From the NCBI GenBank assembly GCA_963664845.1, contig OY761615.1:4898001-4962000 (forward strand): a stretch of 64,000 nt of DNA, read 5' to 3'. This document shows positions 20,249 through 29,044 of this stretch, piece after piece. This stretch comes from CAIYTF01 sp963664845. Lineage in GTDB: Bacteria > Bacteroidota > Ignavibacteria > Ignavibacteriales > Ignavibacteriaceae. The translations under genes and the position numbers were made by a program. Under the pieces are notes generated by a model. That model saw only the letters and a program-made list of their open reading frames with translations. It did not search any database and was not told the origin of the DNA. How positions within the stretch are numbered: the first letter of the stretch is position 1; each line of letters starts with the position of its first letter.

Positions 20249-20767
20249 ATGAAAAGAACAATAACCGTATTAGTTGAAAACCGTTTCGGTGCGTTTAATC
20301 GGATCGCGACACTCTTCAGCGGAAAAGGATTCAACCTGAACAGCATTTCCATTGGAGAAACAGAAATTCCCGGAATATCCCGCATGACGCTGGTAACAGC
20401 CGGAGATGACAAAATGATGGATCAAATCATTAAGCAGTTAAACCGTCTCATTGACACGATCAAGGTAGTAGATCTTTCCAAAGAGCCAGTGGCTGTACGG
20501 GAACTCGCACTCATCACCGTTTCGTATAAAAAAGGAGACAGAACAGAGATAACCAGTTTGCTGGAAGTGTTCAAAGGCAAGGTGGTTGATATTAACAACA
20601 AGACCCTGACACTTGAAGTGACAGGGCCTCCAGACAAGATAGATGCAGCAGTGAACACGTTCCTGCCGTACGGTATTAAAGAAATGGCGCGAACCGGTGT
20701 TGTTGCACTGAGGCGCGGCGAACAAACAAGAAATTTTGACGAAATAAATATATCAAACAATTCATAG
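20249..20767 (+). CDS. ilvN: Acetolactate synthase, small (regulatory) subunit
   Basis: 172 residues. The N-terminal ACT domain (TVLVENRFGAFNRIATLFSG, with NLNSISIGETE) binds valine in the family; a C-terminal ALS_ss_C domain follows from about 85. Usual length 160-180. Tightly packed between ilvB and ilvC (14 and 10 bp). Confidence 0.96.
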   Translation: MKRTITVLVENRFGAFNRIATLFSGKGFNLNSISIGETEIPGISRMTLVTAGDDKMMDQIIKQLNRLIDTIKVVDLSKEPVAVRELALITVSYKKGDRTEITSLLEVFKGKVVDINNKTLTLEVTGPPDKIDAAVNTFLPYGIKEMARTGVVALRRGEQTRNFDEINISNNS

Positions 20768-20777
20768 GAGTTATCAG

Positions 20778-21773
20778 GTGAAAGTTTATTATGAAGCAGA
20801 TGCAAATCTGGAATTATTAAAAGACAAAAAAATCGCAGTGCTTGGCTATGGCAGCCAGGGACACGCACACAGTTTGAACTTAAAAGAGAGCGGAATTCCC
20901 GTCGTTGTTGGTTTGAGAAAAGAATCTGCATCATGGCAAAAAGCCGAAGCAGCAGGCCTGGAAGTTAAAACAGTGGCTGAAGCCGCGGAATGGGCAAATG
21001 TGATCATGCTGCTGCTGCCGGATCAGAACCAAAAAGCAATTTATGATGCTGAAATTGCGCCTTATCTAAAGTCGGGCGACACGCTTGCATTCGGACATGG
21101 TTTCAATATTCATTATAAACAAATTGTTCCGCCTGCCGATGTTAATGTTATGATGATCGCGCCTAAAAGCCCCGGACATCTTGTCAGAAGAACCTACCAG
21201 CAGGGAAGTGGTGTTCCTTGTTTGATTGCAGTAGACCAGGATCCATCAGGAACCACACTTGCATTGGCACTTGCCTGGGCAAAAGGAATCGGCGGAGCAA
21301 AAGCCGGTGTTATTGAAACGAACTTCAAAGATGAAACAGAAACCGATCTGTTTGGTGAGCAAGCTGTTCTTTGCGGTGGTTCTGCTGAGCTTATCAAAGC
21401 CGGATTTGAAGTTCTTACCGAAGCCGGGTATCCACCTGAACTGGCGTACTTTGAATGTATGCATGAAATGAAACTGATTGTTGATTTGTATTATGAAGGT
21501 GGCCTTTCCAGAATGAATTATTCGGTCAGCGATACAGCAGAATATGGCGGTATGACACGTGGTCCCAGGCTGATAACAGCCGAGACAAAAAAGGAAATGA
21601 AAAAGATTTTAACCGAAGTTCAGGATGGGAGCTTTGCCAAGGAATTCATCAATGAATATCAGAGCGGGCAGGCTAAATTCACCGAAATGCGTAAATCAAA
21701 CAGAGAGCACCCAATTGAAGTTGTTGGCGCTAAGCTCCGCAGCATGATGAGCTGGCTTATTAAGAAAGACTAA
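20778..21773 (+). CDS. ilvC: Ketol-acid reductoisomerase (class I)
   Basis: 331 residues, the short class I form. Isomerises and reduces acetolactate. GYGSQGHAHSLNLKESG is the NADPH loop; DETETDLFGEQAVLCGG holds the metal-binding Asp/Glu, and YFECMHEMKLIVDL the C-terminal knotted-domain ligands. Good Shine-Dalgarno (AGGAG) before its GTG start. Confidence 0.97.
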   Translation: MKVYYEADANLELLKDKKIAVLGYGSQGHAHSLNLKESGIPVVVGLRKESASWQKAEAAGLEVKTVAEAAEWANVIMLLLPDQNQKAIYDAEIAPYLKSGDTLAFGHGFNIHYKQIVPPADVNVMMIAPKSPGHLVRRTYQQGSGVPCLIAVDQDPSGTTLALALAWAKGIGGAKAGVIETNFKDETETDLFGEQAVLCGGSAELIKAGFEVLTEAGYPPELAYFECMHEMKLIVDLYYEGGLSRMNYSVSDTAEYGGMTRGPRLITAETKKEMKKILTEVQDGSFAKEFINEYQSGQAKFTEMRKSNREHPIEVVGAKLRSMMSWLIKKD

Positions 21774-21780
21774 TGCCGCG

Positions 21781-22851
21781 ATGAAATATAAAATAACGCT
21801 TCTGCCGGGTGACGGCATTGGCCAGGAAGTTACCGTAGCGGCAGTGCAGGTTATGAAAGCTGCCGCTCAGGTTGCCGGTATTGAACTGGAGTTTGATGAG
21901 CGCCTGATAGGCGGGTGCTCCTATGATGCGTATGGATCGCCGCTTACGGACGAAACCTTACAAGCCTGCTTTGATTCGAACGCAGTGTTTCTTGGTGCTG
22001 TGGGAGGGTATAAATGGGAGGCATTGCCTCATCATTTGAAACCGGAAGCAGCACTGTTGAAGTTGCGTAAGGAACTGGGACTCTATACCAATATCCGGCC
22101 GGCGAAGATTTACGCACCGCTCTTGAGTGCATCAACTCTGAAAGAGGAAGTGCTCACCGGAGTGGACTTTATTGTGCTTCGTGAGCTCACGGGTGGAATT
22201 TATTTCGGCAATCCCCGCGGTTATGATGAGAAGAGTGGTTTCAACACGATGATCTATACCCGTGAAGAAGTGGAACGTATTGCCCGGATGGCGTTTCAGA
22301 TAGCGCGTGAACGCGGGAAGCGGGTTATGTCGGTGGACAAAGCCAACGTACTTGAAGTTTCGCAATTTTGGCGAAATGTTGTTCATACTGTGCATGCTGA
22401 TTATCCGGATGTACAGTTAAGTGATATGTATGTTGATAATGCTGCCATGCAGATTGTACGTAATCCCCGGCAGTTTGACGTGCTGCTTACTTCAAACCTG
22501 TTTGGAGATATCCTCAGCGATATTGCCGGTATGATAACGGGAAGTTTGGGGATGCTGCCTTCCGCAAGTTTGGGAAGCAAGTATGCCATGTACGAACCCG
22601 TGCATGGAAGCGCACCGGATATTGCAGGACAGAAGAAAGCAAATCCGCTTGCATCCATTTCTTCGGTGGCAATGATGTTCACTTATTCATTCCATATGAA
22701 AAACATGGGTGACAAGATTGAAGAAGCAGTGACCAAGACGTTGGAAGACGGTTACCGGACACAGGATATATTTTCTGAAGGCTGCAGGTTAGTCTCCACT
22801 GATGTGATGACCGAAGCGGTTTTGCAGAATTTTGGTGAGTTGATAAAATAA
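21781..22851 (+). CDS. leuB: 3-isopropylmalate dehydrogenase
   Basis: 356 residues. Oxidises and decarboxylates 3-isopropylmalate; GDGIGQEV at the start, RELTGGIYFG at about 135-145, and the Asp cluster in NLFGDILSDIAGM. It starts 7 bp after ilvC, so the leucine branch is fused to the ilv genes. May also act on methylmalate in the citramalate route with CimA. Confidence 0.95.
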   Translation: MKYKITLLPGDGIGQEVTVAAVQVMKAAAQVAGIELEFDERLIGGCSYDAYGSPLTDETLQACFDSNAVFLGAVGGYKWEALPHHLKPEAALLKLRKELGLYTNIRPAKIYAPLLSASTLKEEVLTGVDFIVLRELTGGIYFGNPRGYDEKSGFNTMIYTREEVERIARMAFQIARERGKRVMSVDKANVLEVSQFWRNVVHTVHADYPDVQLSDMYVDNAAMQIVRNPRQFDVLLTSNLFGDILSDIAGMITGSLGMLPSASLGSKYAMYEPVHGSAPDIAGQKKANPLASISSVAMMFTYSFHMKNMGDKIEEAVTKTLEDGYRTQDIFSEGCRLVSTDVMTEAVLQNFGELIK

Positions 22852-22929
22852 TCGCAAACCGCTGGCATTATTCAGCAACAAAGATATTTTCCCTATGGAA
22901 AACGGTTGGGAGACAGTGTCGCTTCGCAT

Positions 22930-22955
22930 TATCATCTTGCTTAAGCAAGGTGATA
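22930..22955 (+). other. Hairpin between leuB and leuA
   Basis: TATCATCTTGC / GCAAGGTGATA, 11 bp with one G-U pair and a TTAA loop, inside the 182-bp leuB-leuA gap. No T-run follows, so it may be an RNA-processing or stability element and not a terminator. Confidence 0.4.
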
Positions 22956-23033
22956 GCAAAACAAACGGCAAAAGCTTTAACCTTTTTCCACCAAGGAAGA
23001 TATGTTTATAGAACTTAGAACAAAAGGCATTAT

Positions 23034-24614
23034 ATGAAAGATAAGATATACATATTTGATACAACATTGCGCGATGGTGAACAATCGCCTGGTGCATCGC
23101 TGAATGTTTATGAAAAGCTGGAAATTGCGCGACAGCTTTCCCGACTTAATGTGGATATCATTGAAGCCGGATTTCCCGTTTCTTCACCTGCGCAGTTTGA
23201 AGCCGTTCAGCGGATTGCAGGAGAATCGGACAAAATTATTGCCGGACTTGCACGGACAAAGGAAATCGATATCAAGAGCGCATATGATTCGCTCCGGGAT
23301 GCAAAGCATCCACGTATTCACACGTTTCTTTGCACTTCGGATATACACATACTCGGGAAATTTGGCGATGCCAAATATGGTGCCTCACTGGATGAAAAGC
23401 GCAAAACCATTTTGCAAATGTCGGTTGATGCCGTAGCCTATGCACGCACGCTGGTTGATGACGTTGAGTTTTCAGCTGAAGATGCAGGCCGGACTGACAT
23501 TGGTTATCTGGCTGAAGTGATTGAAGCCACCATTGCAGCCGGTGCAAGGACGGTAAATATTCCGGATACTACGGGATATAATCACCCGAATGAATATGGA
23601 AGGCTCATATCGGAATTAAAAACACGCGTGAAAAATATTGATCAGGCAATAATAAGTGTGCATTGCCATAACGATCTCGGTCTTGCAGTTGCAAACTCTC
23701 TGTTTGCCATTGAGGCCGGTGCCCGACAAGTGGAATGTACCATTAACGGCATAGGTGAACGTGCCGGCAATGCTTCTCTCGAAGAAATTGTAATGGCATT
23801 GAAGATCCGCAATGATATTTGTGATTACTATACAGATATTGATATTTCGGAGATATTCAATACCAGCCGTATGGTTTCCGGCTTCACTGGAATTGTGGTG
23901 CAGCCCAACAAAGCTATTGTTGGCGAAAACGCATTCGCCCATGAATCAGGAATTCACCAGGATGGCATGTTGAAAAGCAAAGATACCTATGAGATCATAT
24001 CCCCAGAAACAGTGGGCGTGTCTAAAACGAAAATTGTTCTTGGACGCCATTCAGGCAGGCATGGGCTTAAAGACCGGCTGCGTGATCTGGGATATCATCC
24101 GACGGAAAAAGAATTGCAGAAGATCTATGAAGCATTTCTTTTGCTTGCTGACAAAAAGAAAGAAGTGTTCGATGATGATTTGCGGATGCTCATGGGCGAT
24201 GAGATACACAAAAAACAGGAGTTCTTCGAGTTGCAGTATCTGCATGTCAATTCGGGAACCGATGCAATTCCAACGGCAACCATTGCAATCAAATTTGAAA
24301 ACACGCTCTTCAAAGAATCGTCAACGGGTGATGGTCCTGTTGACGCCTGTTTCAACGCTATTGAGCGCGCCCTGGATTTGAAACCGGCAGTTGAGTCCTA
24401 TGTGGTCCGTTCGGTCACCTCGGGCAGGCAGGCTATGGGTGAAGCAATTGTGCGTATCAGACGCGGCGAATTGTCCTTTACCGGCAGAGGTGTGTCAACT
24501 GATATTATTGAGGCCAGCGCCAAAGCATATCTTCAGGCGATCAACCAATATCATATCTATAACCACACAACGGTTAGTATTGAAAACGATAAACTTGTAA
24601 TAAAAGAATCTTGA
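23034..24614 (+). CDS. leuA: 2-isopropylmalate synthase
   Basis: 526 residues. Condenses acetyl-CoA with 2-oxoisovalerate. FDTTLRDGEQSPGASL at the N-terminus and HCHNDLGLAVANS (about 205) are the HMGL-like catalytic motifs; FAHESGIHQDGMLK follows. The C-terminal LeuA dimer/regulatory domain (about 385-520) is complete, so feedback by leucine is likely. Ends with TGA, 12 bp before leuC. Confidence 0.96.
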   Translation: MKDKIYIFDTTLRDGEQSPGASLNVYEKLEIARQLSRLNVDIIEAGFPVSSPAQFEAVQRIAGESDKIIAGLARTKEIDIKSAYDSLRDAKHPRIHTFLCTSDIHILGKFGDAKYGASLDEKRKTILQMSVDAVAYARTLVDDVEFSAEDAGRTDIGYLAEVIEATIAAGARTVNIPDTTGYNHPNEYGRLISELKTRVKNIDQAIISVHCHNDLGLAVANSLFAIEAGARQVECTINGIGERAGNASLEEIVMALKIRNDICDYYTDIDISEIFNTSRMVSGFTGIVVQPNKAIVGENAFAHESGIHQDGMLKSKDTYEIISPETVGVSKTKIVLGRHSGRHGLKDRLRDLGYHPTEKELQKIYEAFLLLADKKKEVFDDDLRMLMGDEIHKKQEFFELQYLHVNSGTDAIPTATIAIKFENTLFKESSTGDGPVDACFNAIERALDLKPAVESYVVRSVTSGRQAMGEAIVRIRRGELSFTGRGVSTDIIEASAKAYLQAINQYHIYNHTTVSIENDKLVIKES

Positions 24615-24626
24615 AAGGAACTCAGG

Positions 24627-25922
24627 ATGGGAATGACCATAACTGAAAAAATATTTGCAAAAGCAGCAGGAATAAACAGAGTAACCCCCGGCGAAAGTGT
24701 GTGGTTGAATGTTGATATACTGATGACTCATGATGTGTGCGGCCCGCCAACCATAGCAATCTGGAAAAAGGAATTCGGCGAAAAGGCAAAAGTGTTTGAT
24801 AAAAAGAAACTGGTGATCTTCCCCGACCATTATATATTCACCCAAAACGCGCATGCCAACCGGAACGTGGATATCCTCAGGAAATTCGCTGAGGAATATG
24901 ACCTGCCGAATTATTATGATGTGGGAACTGAACGCTATAAAGGTGTTTGCCATATTGCCTTGGCAGAGGAAGGATACAACGTGCCGGGAACCGTATTGTT
25001 TGGTTCTGACTCACATACCTGTACCTCAGGTGCCTTTGGCATGTTCTCAACCGGTGTGGGAAACACCGATGCGGCTTTTATCCTTGGTACGGGGAAGATT
25101 TGGGAAAAAGTACCCGAATCAATGAAATTCACATTTCATGGTGAACTGCCGTCCTATTTAACGGCCAAAGATCTTATTCTGCACATCCTGGGCGACATCA
25201 CCACTGATGGTGCTACGTATCGTGCCATGGAGTTTACCGGTGAAGCGATCGGGTCAATGAATATGAACGAACGCATGACACTGACAAACATGGCGATTGA
25301 AGCAGGCGGTATGAACGGCATTATTGCAGTGGATGAAGTGACACGTGAGTATCTGCGCGGAGTTGGTGTAACGGAATATGATGAATTCACCAGTGATGGC
25401 GATGCTGCATATTTTGCCAAATACGAGTACGATGTATCAAAGATAGAGCCCACGGTGGCTAAACCTCACAGCCCCGATAACCGCGGCACCGTACACAGTG
25501 TTGAAGGAACGAAACTGACCAAGGCTTACATTGGTTCCTGTACCGGAGGAAAGATCACCGATTTTCAGTTTGCGGCAAAGGTATTGTTTGGTCAGAAAGT
25601 CCAGGTACCAACGTTTATTGTCCCGGCCAGCACGTCTGTGGCAAAACAACTTGAGGAAGAAACCATAAGTGGTGTCAGCCTAAAGGACATTTTCGTCAAC
25701 GCCGGATGTTTCATTGCTGAATCATCCTGTGCTGCATGTTTGGGCGGTCCTTCGGATACAATAGGAAGAAGCACCGATGGTGACATCGTTATTTCGACCA
25801 CAAACCGGAATTTCCCGGGACGTATGGGCAGTAAGCAGTCCCAGGTTTATTTGGCTTCCCCTTTGACGGTGGCGGCCTCAGCAATTACCGGTGTTATCAC
25901 TGATCCCAGGAAGTTTTTATAG
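24627..25922 (+). CDS. leuC: 3-isopropylmalate dehydratase, large subunit
   Basis: 431 residues, the short LeuC/HacA type. Fe-S enzyme; FGSDSHTCTSGAFG (about 125-140), SCTGGKITDF and AGCFIAESSCAACLGG carry the cluster cysteines. Works with leuD, 61 bp downstream; may also handle citraconate for the CimA route. Confidence 0.95.
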   Translation: MGMTITEKIFAKAAGINRVTPGESVWLNVDILMTHDVCGPPTIAIWKKEFGEKAKVFDKKKLVIFPDHYIFTQNAHANRNVDILRKFAEEYDLPNYYDVGTERYKGVCHIALAEEGYNVPGTVLFGSDSHTCTSGAFGMFSTGVGNTDAAFILGTGKIWEKVPESMKFTFHGELPSYLTAKDLILHILGDITTDGATYRAMEFTGEAIGSMNMNERMTLTNMAIEAGGMNGIIAVDEVTREYLRGVGVTEYDEFTSDGDAAYFAKYEYDVSKIEPTVAKPHSPDNRGTVHSVEGTKLTKAYIGSCTGGKITDFQFAAKVLFGQKVQVPTFIVPASTSVAKQLEEETISGVSLKDIFVNAGCFIAESSCAACLGGPSDTIGRSTDGDIVISTTNRNFPGRMGSKQSQVYLASPLTVAASAITGVITDPRKFL

Positions 25923-25983
25923 TAAGTAATTTCCGGAAACAAAACAGAAATCCAAAATTGCAGTTTAGAAAAGGAATTGAACT

Positions 25984-26541
25984 ATGTTAGAGAAAATATC
26001 AGGTTTGGCGTACGTATTGGGTGATAACATTGATACGGATCAGATCATACCTGCGGAGCATCTGGTTTACAGTACCAGTGATCCGGAAGAACTTAAGAAA
26101 TATGGACATTTTGCGCTTTCGAGCGTGCCACCGGGAAAACAAGGTTTGCCTGGCGGGAATATTCCCTTCATAGAAGGTGAGGAATACCGTTCAAAATTCA
26201 GCATTATAATCGGCGGGTCCAATTTTGGCTGCGGATCATCCCGGGAGCATGCTCCGCTTTCGTTGCAGGTTGCCGGTGTTAAAGCGATAATTGCAGAATC
26301 CTATGCCCGTATATTTTACCGTAATTCGGTTGACGGTGGTTTTCTCATCCCTTTTGAGGGGAAGGAAAAACTGAACCTCAAGGTGCGCACCGGTGATGAG
26401 ATAGTGATTGATCTTGCAAACAACACGTTCGAGAATAAAACCACGGATGAAGTATTTGACCTGAAACCGCTTGGCAGCGTGTTTGAGATAGTAAAAAGCG
26501 GCGGAGTGTTCAATTATGCCCGGGAGCATCAATTGATATAA
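25984..26541 (+). CDS. leuD: 3-isopropylmalate dehydratase, small subunit
   Basis: 185 residues, swivel-domain partner of LeuC. GDNIDTDQIIPAEHL at the start and GGSNFGCGSSREHAP (about 78-92) are the family signatures. It has AAGGA before its ATG. Same operon as leuC. Confidence 0.95.
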   Translation: MLEKISGLAYVLGDNIDTDQIIPAEHLVYSTSDPEELKKYGHFALSSVPPGKQGLPGGNIPFIEGEEYRSKFSIIIGGSNFGCGSSREHAPLSLQVAGVKAIIAESYARIFYRNSVDGGFLIPFEGKEKLNLKVRTGDEIVIDLANNTFENKTTDEVFDLKPLGSVFEIVKSGGVFNYAREHQLI

Positions 26542-26972
26542 TTGATGTTCGTACGCCAAGCGTATGCTGATGGCTAGATAGACAGTTTCGAATGTGAGTC
26601 TTGATTACATCGGAAGGGCACTATGCATGTAATGCAGCGATCAATTTAAAATGTGAGCTGAGTTTTATGGATTGGAATCCTTTAGCATAACCCTCTGCTG
26701 AAAGAGTAATAATGTCAACTTCGTTTAAACTATAAGATACTGATCATCAAATTGTCTCTGTTTAGGCTTGAATTAGGCAGATTCCTGCTTTCGCAGGAAT
26801 GACATTACTTAACAACTGTACTACTGAAATTGAAATCATTAACCGACCGGGATGGAATGACAATATCTTATAAACTGCGAGAATGAAAGAGTTTGTTTGG
26901 CTAAGAATGACAGGTTGGCACTTATTTGCGAGAAGTTTTAACTGAAAAATAATGAAGAACTGATGAAGTACT
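26542..26972. other. 431-bp gap between leuD and cimA
   Basis: No gene is visible. It holds one perfect 8-bp palindrome (26781-26800) of the ATTCCTGC/GCAGGAAT type and AT-rich sequence; a separate promoter for cimA is possible but none is clear. Confidence 0.4.
26781..26800. repeat. Dispersed-type palindrome ATTCCTGC-TTTC-GCAGGAAT
   Basis: Perfect 8-bp arms and a 4-nt loop followed by GACATT. Sequences like this are scattered between genes in many bacteria. Only one copy is in this window. Confidence 0.4.
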
Positions 26973-28556
26973 ATGGAAAAAAAGATAATAGAGATATTTG
27001 ATACGACGCTGCGTGATGGGACACAAGGCGAAGCGGTTACTTTGACCGTACGCGACAAACTGATTATTGCTCAACGTCTTGACGATTTTGGTATCGATAT
27101 TATCGAGGGAGGCTGGCCGGGAAGCAATCCCCGCGATGAGGACTTCTTCAAGGAAATTAAAAAAGTGAATCTGAAGCAGGCACGCATGTGCGCATTCGGT
27201 TCAACTGCACGGTTCCCGGACAAAGTTACCACTGATGGAAATCTGAATGCGCTTCTGCGCGCAGAGACACCGGTTGTTTCCATATTCGGGAAAACCTGGA
27301 AGTTCCATGCCATTACCGGGTTGGGACTTACGCCTGAAGAAAACGAAGCTCTCATTTTCAATTCTGTCAAGTATCTCAAAGACAGCGGCAGAACCGTAGT
27401 GTTTGACGCGGAACATTTTTTTGATGGCTTCCGTGATGACCGTGCATTTGCGCTCAAAATGCTTAAGGCAGCTGTTCAGGGTGGGGCAGATGTGATAGCC
27501 TTATGTGACACCAACGGCGGATCACTTCCGTTTCAGATTGCCGAGGCGGTGACAGAAGTGGGCAAACACATAACCGTGCCAATAGGCATTCATGCCCATA
27601 ATGACAGTGAGCTTGGGGTGGCGAATTCGTTGGTAGCCATAAGCGCAGGGGCTTCACATGTGCAGGGTACCATAAACGGAATAGGGGAGCGGTGTGGCAA
27701 TGCTAACCTGGTCAGCATCATTCCCAGTCTGCTGTTGAAGATGAATTGTGCGACAAAACAAAGCATTAAACTGGAGCATTTGGTATCTCTTTCCAATTTT
27801 GTTTACGAAGTCATTAATATATCGCCAAACCCCCGTGCCGCGTTTGTCGGCAAATCCGCATTTGCCCATAAAGGTGGAATCCATGTTAGTGCTGTGTTAA
27901 AGGACAGCCGCATGTATGAGCACCTTGATCCGCAGTTGCTGGGAAACTCCCAAAGGGTATTGGTCTCAGATCTGTCCGGTCAGAGCAATATCCGTTACAA
28001 GGCAAAAGAGTTTGGTGTGGATGTTTCCGATAACACGGAATTCAGTAAAAAGCTTGTGGATCACATTAAGAAACTCGAATTTGCAGGCTATCAATTTGAT
28101 GGTGCCGAGGCTTCTTTTGAATTGATATTACGATCTGAAAAAGGTGAATTTGTTCCGTTCTTCCGGACGCTGGACTCGCGCGTGCATGTTGATTTTGATA
28201 ACGAGAAGCATGGCAACGTGCAGGCGGTGCTTAAAATAGAAGTGAACGGAGACGTTGAGCATACTGCTGCAGAAGGCGATGGACCTGTTAACGCGCTTGA
28301 CAATGCGCTGCGCAAGGCCCTGTTACGGTTCTATCCTGAGATAGCAGCAATAAAGCTGGTGGATTATAAAGTGCGTGTGCTTGATGAGCAGGATGGAACA
28401 TCGGCCAAGGTGCGTGTGCTTATCCAGTCAAGTGATGGTGTTGAAACCTGGTCAACCGTTGGTGTTTCAGAAAATATCATAGAAGCAAGTTGGCAGGCTT
28501 TGGTGGACAGTATCAATTTTAAATTGTTCAAATATAAAATGCTTAATCCAGCGTGA
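26973..28556 (+). CDS. cimA: (R)-citramalate synthase
   Basis: 527 residues, homologous to LeuA but of the CimA class. Condenses pyruvate and acetyl-CoA to citramalate, giving 2-oxobutyrate for isoleucine without threonine. FDTTLRDGTQGEAVTLT and IDIIEGGWPGSNPRDEDFF are CimA-like; HAHNDSELGVANSL and FAHKGGIHVSAVLKD are the catalytic and metal segments. The C-terminal regulatory domain (about 395-520) is complete. Last gene of the BCAA operon, 431 bp after leuD. Confidence 0.93.
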   Translation: MEKKIIEIFDTTLRDGTQGEAVTLTVRDKLIIAQRLDDFGIDIIEGGWPGSNPRDEDFFKEIKKVNLKQARMCAFGSTARFPDKVTTDGNLNALLRAETPVVSIFGKTWKFHAITGLGLTPEENEALIFNSVKYLKDSGRTVVFDAEHFFDGFRDDRAFALKMLKAAVQGGADVIALCDTNGGSLPFQIAEAVTEVGKHITVPIGIHAHNDSELGVANSLVAISAGASHVQGTINGIGERCGNANLVSIIPSLLLKMNCATKQSIKLEHLVSLSNFVYEVINISPNPRAAFVGKSAFAHKGGIHVSAVLKDSRMYEHLDPQLLGNSQRVLVSDLSGQSNIRYKAKEFGVDVSDNTEFSKKLVDHIKKLEFAGYQFDGAEASFELILRSEKGEFVPFFRTLDSRVHVDFDNEKHGNVQAVLKIEVNGDVEHTAAEGDGPVNALDNALRKALLRFYPEIAAIKLVDYKVRVLDEQDGTSAKVRVLIQSSDGVETWSTVGVSENIIEASWQALVDSINFKLFKYKMLNPA

Positions 28557-28560
28557 AAAC

Positions 28561-28592
28561 ATGGTTAACCTGGAGGCATTTAGGTTAACCAT
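28561..28592. terminator. Inverted repeat between convergent cimA and PII genes
   Basis: Perfect 11-bp arms ATGGTTAACCT / AGGTTAACCAT with a 10-nt loop, starting 5 bp after the cimA stop. No T-run, but the position suggests a transcription end. A (TC)10 tract at 28613-28632 fills the space up to the PII stop codon. Confidence 0.45.
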
Positions 28593-28632
28593 GTCCCAGC
28601 TGAATGAGGAGTTCTCTCTCTCTCTCTCTCTC

Positions 28633-28977
28633 TTAAATTTTTACCGCATCATCACCGGTTTCACCGGTCCGGATGCGGTAGGCTTGGTCGATGCCCGATA
28701 CAAATATCTTTCCATCTCCGACATCTCCGGTTTTGGCAGCACTTATGATGGCTTGGACAGTTTTTTCGACCATGTCATCAGGGCATACTACCTCGATACG
28801 CCACTTGGGCCAATAGCTGATCAGGTGCTTTGTTCCACGATACACTTCTTCATGTCCTTTTTGCCGGCCATAACCTCTGGTTTCAGATACACTATGTCCT
28901 TTTAACCCGATTTCATAGAGTGCATGAAGCACCTCATCGAGTTTATAAAGCCTAACGATAGCCTCTATTTTCTTCAT
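28633..28977 (-). CDS. PII nitrogen regulatory protein (GlnB/GlnK type)
   Basis: 114 residues. Trimeric sensor of ATP/ADP and 2-oxoglutarate that normally blocks AmtB. RGYGRQKGHEEVYRG opens the T-loop and GDVGDGKIFV plus RIRTGE form the nucleotide site; Gln39 and Lys58 are present. Tyr46 is kept, but the uridylylation residue Tyr51 is His (RGTKHLISYW). Control by a GlnD-type uridylyltransferase at the usual site is therefore unlikely. It lies 67 bp behind amtB on the same strand, the classic amtB-glnK pair in reversed order. Confidence 0.93.
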   Translation of the reverse strand: MKKIEAIVRLYKLDEVLHALYEIGLKGHSVSETRGYGRQKGHEEVYRGTKHLISYWPKWRIEVVCPDDMVEKTVQAIISAAKTGDVGDGKIFVSGIDQAYRIRTGETGDDAVKI

Positions 28978-29044
28978 ATACGTATTCTTTCCTAGTTATT
29001 TTTTATAAATCTGATTATTTACTTTACAAATAGAAAACGGTTAC

